From the IMG/VR virus record IMGVR_UViG_3300025132_000006, positions 1 through 59,842 of that record: DNA of 59,842 nt. The stretch is one strand, 5' to 3'. The notes under the pieces were generated by a model. It ran no database searches and was not told the DNA's origin. It worked only from the letters and a program-made list of their open reading frames with translations. Source of the stretch: a virus. The position numbers and the translations under genes were made by a program. Positions 1 through 6,421 of the stretch are shown piece after piece. Every line of letters starts with the position of its first letter. The first letter of the stretch is position 1.

Positions 1-99
1 GACTGGTAATGGCATGAGGATTCAAACTTCTGATAACGCTGATATAAAATTTAGCTCTGGTACTGGTGATACTATTTTTGATTATGCTGGTGCTGGGGG
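1..99. repeat. 99-bp direct terminal repeat, left copy
   Basis: Bases 1-99 are identical to 59744-59842. An exact overlap of this length at both ends of a contig is what a k-mer assembler leaves when it closes a circle, and 99 is a common k value. The repeat lies inside an open reading frame that continues in phase across the joint. A circular or circularly permuted genome of 59,743 bp is therefore more likely than a physical terminal repeat. A genuine short terminal repeat cannot be excluded without reads. Confidence 0.95.
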
Positions 100-1561
100 A
101 AAGGTCGGTATCGGCACAACCTCGCCAAGTCACACACTACATGTGAAAGGTTCAGGTAATACCAATCAAAGTCTTTTTCTCATTACAGATAGCGATGATA
201 ATAGTCAATTTAGAATAGATACTTCATCTGCCGATGGTACTCCTCATATGAGATTGTATGACACAAGTGGCTCTTCAAAAGTAGTATTTAGCAGTAGTGG
301 CAATTCTAAAATTATGGGAGGCAATCTCGGTATCGGTACAGACTCGCCAACGCAAAAATTAGTTGTTTGGGGTCAAGTAATGATTGACAATTGGATTCGA
401 GGTTATGAAAATGCCACCAATCATACTTATGAACGATACTGGATGAGTTTTGATAGCGGTAGTCCAATATATAGAACTGGTGATAATGCTAAATATCATA
501 GGTTTCAAAATTATAGTGGTACGAATACTATGTCTGTTGGTGGCAGTAATAATAGGGTTGGTATCGGTGTAGACTCACCAACTAATAAACTTCATGTTTA
601 CGAGGAAGGAGCTACATCTGCAAGATTTTCTACAAACAATGTATTAAATTACATACACCTTACAAATAGTGGTGGTGCAAATCACTACATACAAACTAAT
701 CAACATACAGTAGCAATAAATGCTGATGGTAATAATACTCGTGGTAATGTTGCTTTAATGACTAGTAATACTACTAGATTAAATGTTGTTTCCGATGGAA
801 AAGTTGGAATTGGTATAAATGCACCAAGTGTTAAACTTCATGTTCAAAATGATGATTTAGCAAATTCAGTATATGATGCTAATTCAATAGTCGTTGCAGA
901 AAATGATGATTTTGCATTTTTTCAAACAGCATCTGCAACTAGAGGTGGTATCTTATTTGGAGATGCGGCTTCAGCTTCTGCTGGACATATAGTTTACGAC
1001 CACACCGACCAAGGTGCTGGTGCTAATGTAATGAAATTTTCTATTAATGGGACTACTAGAATGAGCCTAACTCAAAATGGTCCGAGCGTTTCTAATATTT
1101 ATACACCATCTATAGTCGCCGCTGGTGGTGACAATCTTACTCTTTTAGCATCTGGTCCTCAATTAAATATAGCCGCTGATTACGATAGTAGTTATGGACA
1201 AATTAATATGTTTCCAACTGGTAAAAATATTGGTACTGGAGCAACAGTAATATTCCATGATACTCATACAGATTTTACAGATAAACCTTTAAGATTTGCA
1301 GTAGCATCAGACCCAAGTGCAGTTGCAAATAATTGCCATTTATATGCAAAAGATGTTTCAAGTAGTGCAGAATTATTCGTTCAAGATGAGGCTGGTAATG
1401 TAACTCAGATTTCACCTCACGATGAAAATGGTGAATGGATATATAATTCAAAAAATATAAAAACAAAGATTCGTAAAAAAATACGAATGGAAAAATTAAT
1501 TAGAAAGCTTGAGGAATTTTTTGGTGAAGAATTTATCGAAGAAATCCTTGAAACAGCATAG
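1..1561 (+). CDS. Giant tail fibre, C-terminal part (continues from 54060)
   Basis: The frame is open from base 2 and matches the frame of the gene that starts at 54060 and runs off the right end. Joined through the 99-bp overlap they encode 2,414 residues. The ATG at 14 is internal. This part carries four more GIGT-x-SP-type repeat units, near 106, 330, 557 and 805, each followed by a K-L-H-V-like strand, as in the rest of the fibre. The last 90 or so residues switch to a short conserved-looking tip (SSAELFVQDEAGNVTQIS) and a charged helix ending in FIEEILETA. I see no S74 intramolecular chaperone (endosialidase type), which often ends fibres with this repeat. The protein should be a trimeric adhesin on the virion; its receptor is unknown. 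Confidence 0.85.
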   Translation, partial: TGNGMRIQTSDNADIKFSSGTGDTIFDYAGAGGKVGIGTTSPSHTLHVKGSGNTNQSLFLITDSDDNSQFRIDTSSADGTPHMRLYDTSGSSKVVFSSSGNSKIMGGNLGIGTDSPTQKLVVWGQVMIDNWIRGYENATNHTYERYWMSFDSGSPIYRTGDNAKYHRFQNYSGTNTMSVGGSNNRVGIGVDSPTNKLHVYEEGATSARFSTNNVLNYIHLTNSGGANHYIQTNQHTVAINADGNNTRGNVALMTSNTTRLNVVSDGKVGIGINAPSVKLHVQNDDLANSVYDANSIVVAENDDFAFFQTASATRGGILFGDAASASAGHIVYDHTDQGAGANVMKFSINGTTRMSLTQNGPSVSNIYTPSIVAAGGDNLTLLASGPQLNIAADYDSSYGQINMFPTGKNIGTGATVIFHDTHTDFTDKPLRFAVASDPSAVANNCHLYAKDVSSSAELFVQDEAGNVTQISPHDENGEWIYNSKNIKTKIRKKIRMEKLIRKLEEFFGEEFIEEILETA

Positions 1562-1626
1562 CGGTTGATAGTTGTCTGCTTATAAAAAACAACTTAAATT
1601 TAATACCAACTTAATGGAGAAATATC

Positions 1627-1869
1627 ATGGCTGATAAATTCACAAAGAAAGCAGTAGCCTCTTCTTCATCACCTGCTCCGGCAGCTGATGCATGGAAAGA
1701 TGCAATGGTTGAAAAAGAACATCAACCTGCTAAACAAAAATCTGATGTCTCTTACAGGCAACTCGAATCTGAAGTTGCAAGTATAGAACAGCAAGTAAAA
1801 TCTTTGGGTGACAGAAAAGCACTACTTCAAGCAGAAATGGCTGAAGTAAAGAAAGCTGCTCAAGGATAA
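1627..1869 (+). CDS. Small coiled-coil protein of unknown function
   Basis: This 80-residue protein has a GGAG ribosome site 8 bases before the ATG. Residues 8-22 are rich in Ala, Ser and Pro, and residues 42-78 form a heptad-like helix (LESEVASIEQQVKSLGDRKALL). There is no signal peptide or membrane segment. It is the first gene after the giant fibre and heads a run of small genes that ends in membrane proteins. It could be a fibre-associated trimerisation or attachment factor, or a minor virion protein; this is inference from position and coiled coil only. Confidence 0.65.
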   Translation: MADKFTKKAVASSSSPAPAADAWKDAMVEKEHQPAKQKSDVSYRQLESEVASIEQQVKSLGDRKALLQAEMAEVKKAAQG

Positions 1870-1890
1870 TAACAAGATAAAGGAGTTACT

Positions 1891-2085
1891 ATGTCAAAAA
1901 AGAATGGCGTACAACAGGAAGAAGCTCAATCTGCACCTGTCAATCTAGAAGACCAAATGAGAGCTATTGAAAGTCAAATAGCTGAACTTCGTGGTATTCA
2001 TAACTATCTAAACTCTTTAAAAGAGGGAGGATTTGATTTGATTCCACCATCTAGTGATGGCAAAGAGGCAGAAGCCCAGGGCTAA
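1891..2085 (+). CDS. Small coiled-coil protein of unknown function
   Basis: This 64-residue acidic protein has a strong site (AAGGAG) seven bases before the ATG. Residues 19-46 form a predicted coiled coil (LEDQMRAIESQIAELRGI) that resembles the coil of the preceding gene, so the two may be diverged duplicates or partners. No enzyme motif is visible. It belongs to the same plus-strand cluster as its neighbours. Confidence 0.65.
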   Translation: MSKKNGVQQEEAQSAPVNLEDQMRAIESQIAELRGIHNYLNSLKEGGFDLIPPSSDGKEAEAQG

Positions 2086-2107
2086 ACCTACAAAGAAAGG
2101 AGGGGTA

Positions 2108-2383
2108 GTGATTAGTTATGCTACAAAGTATACTAATACTACTCCTCTGATAAAGTGGGCTGTTCTCTTTTTTATATTACTCCTTCCATCTTGTAGGGGA
2201 GGATGGTCTGTTGGTGGTTTAGAAGTATCGCCACCTGATTCCCTAAATACAGATTTTATGATTATAACTGACCAAGATAGTGTCCAGCATTTTTATGTAA
2301 GGACAACTTCAGGGGGAGGTATTTTAGTTGGAGATAATTGGTGTCATAGACATGAAAAATGGGAGACAGTGGAGAAAAAGTGA
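2108..2383 (+). CDS. Small lipoprotein, possible outer-membrane spanin
   Basis: I start this gene at GTG 2108 because AAGGAGGGG sits just before it; the upstream in-frame GTG and ATG at 2054 and 2057 have no site. The product has 91 residues: a hydrophobic stretch (about residues 13-28), then LLPSC, an acceptable lipobox with Cys29 as the lipid-bearing residue. The mature part is small and soluble. A small lipoprotein followed by a membrane-anchored coiled-coil protein is the arrangement of Rz1/Rz spanin pairs that disrupt the outer membrane at lysis. This implies a Gram-negative host if correct. The mature part is not proline-rich as in Rz1, so the role is tentative. Confidence 0.55.
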   Translation: MISYATKYTNTTPLIKWAVLFFILLLPSCRGGWSVGGLEVSPPDSLNTDFMIITDQDSVQHFYVRTTSGGGILVGDNWCHRHEKWETVEKK

Positions 2384-2715
2384 ATGAGACAAGTAAACCT
2401 AAGACGGCAAGGTCTTACAGAGCAACTGTCGTTGGCGACAATACTGTTGTTAGCATTAATCTTAAATGGGCTGGGCAGGTACTTATACTTGTGGCTGGAC
2501 TTGTCTATTCGTACTTACAAGTTGAAAATAGAATTAGAGAACTTGAGCGAAGAGTGGAATTATCTGATACCGAAATTGAAGAACTTGTCAATAAACATAT
2601 TGTAGAAGAAGAAGCTAAAATTAGCAAGATGCAACAAGAACTTGATTGGTATGAAAAAGAATTAAATTTAAATCCTCTTAGTTGGGGAAAAAAGAAAAAG
2701 AGAAAGAAAAAGTAA
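2380..2715 (+). CDS. Membrane-anchored coiled-coil protein, possible inner-membrane spanin
   Basis: GTG 2380 is chosen because GGAG lies five bases upstream and the start overlaps the previous stop as GTGA. The ATG at 2359 would extend the protein by seven residues without a site. The 111-residue product has one membrane segment (about residues 27-44, WAGQVLILVAGLVYSYL), a heptad helix of some 45 residues and a lysine-rich tail. This N-in topology with a coil resembles Rz-type inner-membrane spanins and some holins. It lies directly after the putative lipoprotein and before a holin-like protein, which supports a lysis or envelope role, but no family match is certain. Confidence 0.5.
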   Translation: MNETSKPKTARSYRATVVGDNTVVSINLKWAGQVLILVAGLVYSYLQVENRIRELERRVELSDTEIEELVNKHIVEEEAKISKMQQELDWYEKELNLNPLSWGKKKKRKKK

Positions 2716-3035
2716 TGGATTTTTTAGCATTGTATGGTGAGGCAGGAATGATTGGTGTAGTTGGTGCAATGTGTGTATATCTAGTTGTCTCATTAACTAA
2801 TAAATCTAATAAACAACAAGAAAGTCTTGAAAATTTAAAAATAGAAAACGCAGGTCAATCAGAAACTCTTGAAAATATGGAAGGTATGATTATAAAACTT
2901 ATAAACAGATGGAATAAGAGTGATGATAAATTAGACAGAAAATTTGATGCAATAACAAAAGAAATAAATGATTTAGATAATCAAGTATCTGAAATAAAAG
3001 GAAGTTTAAGCAGGGTTAATGGAAAACATGGATAG
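2715..3035 (+). CDS. Holin-like membrane protein (BhlA/UviB type)
   Basis: The ATG at 2715 overlaps the preceding TAA by one base (TAATG); the TTG at 2682 is not needed. The 106 residues comprise a single N-terminal membrane segment (about 9-26, GMIGVVGAMCVYLVVSL) followed by a charged helical tail to the C-terminus. BhlA/UviB-like holins share this one-helix-plus-coil plan. Such a protein would permeabilise the inner membrane to release the M15 endolysin, which lies far away at 42.5 kb. The call rests on topology and neighbourhood. Confidence 0.5.
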   Translation: MDFLALYGEAGMIGVVGAMCVYLVVSLTNKSNKQQESLENLKIENAGQSETLENMEGMIIKLINRWNKSDDKLDRKFDAITKEINDLDNQVSEIKGSLSRVNGKHG

Positions 3036-3174
3036 TTTAAGAACAAGTAGTTTTAGTTTAGCACATGGCGTTATTTATTGGATGGATGTAATACCTGCGA
3101 TACTTATGTGTATTATGCTTTGCTTTAATATTTATTATTTATACATAAAAACAAAAAAGATAAAGGAGTCGTAA
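3019..3174 (+). CDS. 51-residue membrane protein
   Basis: The ATG at 3019 overlaps the previous gene by 17 bases; a second ATG lies at 3028. One strongly hydrophobic segment (about residues 22-41, with Met and Cys) is followed by a basic tail KTKKIKES. The stop forms TAATG with the next start. It is too small to classify. Its place among three other small membrane proteins suggests part of a holin or antiholin set. Confidence 0.55.
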   Translation: MENMDSLRTSSFSLAHGVIYWMDVIPAILMCIMLCFNIYYLYIKTKKIKES

Positions 3175-3335
3175 TGGACATATCTCAATTCTTAATAGAT
3201 AACTGGCAATTAGTTGCCTTAGTTATATTAGTAATAGATAAGGCAGTGGCTTTATCTCCAATGGAACAAGATGATTTAATATGGTCATCTATTAAAGGAG
3301 CTGTCTATAAATTGGCAGGAAAGGATAAATCATGA
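3174..3335 (+). CDS. 53-residue membrane protein
   Basis: The start overlaps the upstream stop by one base, and AAGGAG lies about 8 bases before it. The product has an N-terminal hydrophobic helix (about residues 12-24, QLVALVILVIDKA) and a short charged tail. The stop overlaps the next start as ATGA. It is probably a holin-like or antiholin-like protein; no family was recognised. Confidence 0.55.
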   Translation: MDISQFLIDNWQLVALVILVIDKAVALSPMEQDDLIWSSIKGAVYKLAGKDKS

Positions 3336-3592
3336 AACCGATAAGAGGAATAGCAAAAGCATGGATGAAAGTTGGTGGATTCGTTAAAAAGCAAAGAGAT
3401 AATATTGGATTTGCTAGATTAGTAATAGAATTCGCTGAGTTTGTAGCTAAACTTACTCCATCAAAAAAAGATGATAAATTTGTTGAAGATTTGAAAAAGA
3501 TGATAAACAAAGCTGATTCAAATTTAAGCAAAGTTGAAGCCGTAAAAGCAAAAGCTGAAGAAGTTGTGAAAAAAGCAAAGAAAAAGAAGTAA
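3332..3592 (+). CDS. Small basic helical protein
   Basis: This 86-residue protein is rich in lysine, about a quarter of its residues, with a poly-Lys/Ala tail (KAKAEEVVKKAKKKK). It is predicted to be entirely helical, with an amphipathic helix near residues 28-42. The start overlaps the previous stop (ATGA). A membrane-active or DNA-binding role is possible; I do not recognise the family. Confidence 0.6.
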   Translation: MKPIRGIAKAWMKVGGFVKKQRDNIGFARLVIEFAEFVAKLTPSKKDDKFVEDLKKMINKADSNLSKVEAVKAKAEEVVKKAKKKK

Positions 3593-3601
3593 TGACATCT
3601 G

Positions 3602-6421
3602 ATGCCAAAGCAATCTTTAAAAGTAGGAAGCTTTCATAGCGGTCTAAATACTAAAGCTGACGCTAGAGATATAAAAGATGATGAGTTAGCTCTTTCTGAT
3701 AATATATCTGTAGATAAAGTAGGTAAAATAGTTATGGCAGGAAATTCTCCTGAGATAACTACTATTACTATAAATGCTTTGGGGGAAATTAATAAAGGAC
3801 ACGGTCTCTTTAGATTTAGTTCAGATTATAATGCTAGTGGTTCTTTTGTACCAACAGATTATATAATAGTTTGGGATGACGCAGAGGGAAAGTTTTATTG
3901 GTCGCCTGATGGAGGTAATTTTGCAGAGGCTATTGATTTATCTAGTACTTGGGGAAATTCTGAGAATTCGATACCTATTTTTTATTATGTAGATGGTGCT
4001 TTAAGGATTGTAGATTCTAGTTTTCCTGCTACTGCTAATCCATCAATTTGGTTTGGAGTTGTAGATAGACTTCTATTCCCAGATGCTACCCACCCTGATG
4101 CAAGTACTCCTGCTGATAATGACTTTTTACTCTCTGGTTGGAAAAAAGGTTTTTCTGAATTAAAAACACCTACCGCAGGTAAAATATCAACTACTATTCC
4201 AGCTAACTCAGCTGCCCTTGAAACTGATTCTGTCTATTGGCACGTTAGGAATATGAGAGATGAAACTGTTCAATTATATGATTTCCCTACGACTAATTTA
4301 ACTAGTGATTATTCTAACGAAAGTGTTTATAATTTATCTAAACCATATCAAAATGGATATGAAAATTGGCAAACAATTCATGGAATTAATGAAGGATATA
4401 AAGGTGGGACTGCTCATCAATTTGGAATTGCTCTATTTGAAGAAGATGATAAAGAATACTCTACAAATAGAAATTGGGTATTAAATGATTTTCCTTCGGC
4501 TAATACTGAAGATTTTAAATCTGGAAAGTCTGTATATTTAGCATTTAGATTGCCAACCCAATCTTCTAGAGAAACATGGCTTGGGAGTTATCAATTATTA
4601 CAATCTTCAAATTCATCTAGTTCAGCTACTATTAATATTTCAGATGCATCAATTATATTAAAAGATTCAGGAGCTTCTGATATGATTTCTTTTAAAATTG
4701 ATTCTACAAAATTTACAGACATTACAACACCTGTTGGTCAATGGCATATTGTTGAATTTCCTTATGATGATTATTATCATTTAACTAGAAGTGATACTAA
4801 TTTCTATATTGACCAATTTGTCTTATCAATGGATTATTCAATTGAGGTTGTTGGCACTACCCTTTCAACCTCTGGAGGTAATAGTAATAATAATGCGGGG
4901 TTTGTATTTTTAGAATTATCTGATTTAAGAATAGGTGATTCTGATTTAGTCGGAGTAGATACTGTTGGCAGGCATAAATTTTTTATGAGTCACACATATG
5001 ATGATAAAGAAAATGAAAGCTTGTTAAAAGACCTCGGTGAAATTGAATTAAGCAGAACAACTTCAGAGTATTTAATTGGAATTACTGCTTATCACAAAGA
5101 GCCTAGTGCTTCATTCAATCCTAGAATCACTGGTTCAAATCTTTATATAGAAGATGAAGGAGTTCCATATAGAATTGCTGAATTAAGATATTTAAGAGGT
5201 TTAAGGGGTTCGTGGGAACAAGAATTTCCATCATCTAGTAGATTTAGTATATTTGATACAAATAACGCTAAGAGTAATACGATTAAAAATAATGGACTTC
5301 CTTTATTAGAAAGTTATGAGGCTATGAATGGATATACTCCTGAAATAGAATCAATTACTGCTGATTTTAAAGCATCTACATTGTTAAATAGGAGAGTTTA
5401 CGCTGGGAATATAAAACAAAATGGTAAGATTTACGGTGATAGAATGATAAAGACCGTTACCAATAATTTTGATGCATTCCCATCCGTTGGTAGAGAAATA
5501 GATGTTGTTATAAATGATGGAGATGAAATTATAGCATTAGAAACATATGCTGATAGAATACTTCAATTTAAGAAAAATACTATGTATTTAATTAATGCTA
5601 CTAAATCAAGTGAATATTTAGAAGATACCTATCAAGGTAAAGGAATTGCAACTGATATGGCTGTTTCTAAGACAGATATGGGGATAACGTGGGCAAATAA
5701 GAATGGTTGTTATTTATATGATGGTCAAAAAGTATATAATATATCTGATGGATTAATAGATGACGATGAATGGTCTACTCATATAGGAATAGATACAGAT
5801 GTCATGTATTCTCCTTTAAATAATAAGATTATAGTTAGTGGTGGTACAAATGGTATAGATGTATTTGAATTTTCTTTACAAACTAAAGGATGGTCTAAAG
5901 CTAAAAGTAAAATTCAAGCAACGAAAACAAATTCTGTATTGGATGTAGATGATACAATAAAATATTTGACAACTGATAAAATATATAATTGGCTAGATAC
6001 TCCTTCTAGTGGGGTTATTCGTATTCTAACTAAAGATTTTGATTTTGGAAATCCTGCTCAGAGAAAGAAATGTTTTAAGTTTTATGTCACATATAAATCA
6101 AGTGCGGCATCAAATGTTATGGTTTATTATGGCACAAATGGACAAACTCTAACTGATGTTCAAACTGGGACTCCTCTTCCATGTGGAAAGCAAATGAAAG
6201 CTTCTAATTTTGCTGGAACAAGTACTAGTGGTTATTCAGTTACAAATGGATTAGCTACTACTGGAGGAGAATGGAAACAAGTAGAATTAAAACCATCAAC
6301 TTCTATTAATAATAAATATTCTGTTCAGTTACATTTTATTACTAAGGCATCTGAAACCACTCCATCTAGTTTTGAGATTAATGATATAACAATAATTTAT
6401 AGACCAAAACCACTTAAATAA
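3602..6421 (+). CDS. Tail hub/nozzle-like structural protein
   Basis: The protein has 939 residues and is beta-rich. The N-terminus (SFHSGLNTKADARDIKDDE) and the central block resemble the propeller-like tail-hub or nozzle proteins of podoviruses, the P22 gp10 / T7 gp12 functional class. The central block has RVYAGNIKQNGK, then DRMIK, FPSVGREIDV and a later GITWANKNGCYLYDG turn repeat. The C-terminal 130 residues look like a beta-sandwich. It would close the tail and hold fibres. The stop overlaps the next fibre gene as TAATG, in keeping with joint assembly. Assignment rests on pattern and context; a distant homology search is needed for the family. Confidence 0.6.
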   Translation: MPKQSLKVGSFHSGLNTKADARDIKDDELALSDNISVDKVGKIVMAGNSPEITTITINALGEINKGHGLFRFSSDYNASGSFVPTDYIIVWDDAEGKFYWSPDGGNFAEAIDLSSTWGNSENSIPIFYYVDGALRIVDSSFPATANPSIWFGVVDRLLFPDATHPDASTPADNDFLLSGWKKGFSELKTPTAGKISTTIPANSAALETDSVYWHVRNMRDETVQLYDFPTTNLTSDYSNESVYNLSKPYQNGYENWQTIHGINEGYKGGTAHQFGIALFEEDDKEYSTNRNWVLNDFPSANTEDFKSGKSVYLAFRLPTQSSRETWLGSYQLLQSSNSSSSATINISDASIILKDSGASDMISFKIDSTKFTDITTPVGQWHIVEFPYDDYYHLTRSDTNFYIDQFVLSMDYSIEVVGTTLSTSGGNSNNNAGFVFLELSDLRIGDSDLVGVDTVGRHKFFMSHTYDDKENESLLKDLGEIELSRTTSEYLIGITAYHKEPSASFNPRITGSNLYIEDEGVPYRIAELRYLRGLRGSWEQEFPSSSRFSIFDTNNAKSNTIKNNGLPLLESYEAMNGYTPEIESITADFKASTLLNRRVYAGNIKQNGKIYGDRMIKTVTNNFDAFPSVGREIDVVINDGDEIIALETYADRILQFKKNTMYLINATKSSEYLEDTYQGKGIATDMAVSKTDMGITWANKNGCYLYDGQKVYNISDGLIDDDEWSTHIGIDTDVMYSPLNNKIIVSGGTNGIDVFEFSLQTKGWSKAKSKIQATKTNSVLDVDDTIKYLTTDKIYNWLDTPSSGVIRILTKDFDFGNPAQRKKCFKFYVTYKSSAASNVMVYYGTNGQTLTDVQTGTPLPCGKQMKASNFAGTSTSGYSVTNGLATTGGEWKQVELKPSTSINNKYSVQLHFITKASETTPSSFEINDITIIYRPKPLK

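Noticed and set aside
1-99. True physical short terminal repeat
   Set aside because: The repeat lies in the middle of a continuous reading frame and has a length typical of an assembly k-mer. A closed-circle artefact is simpler.
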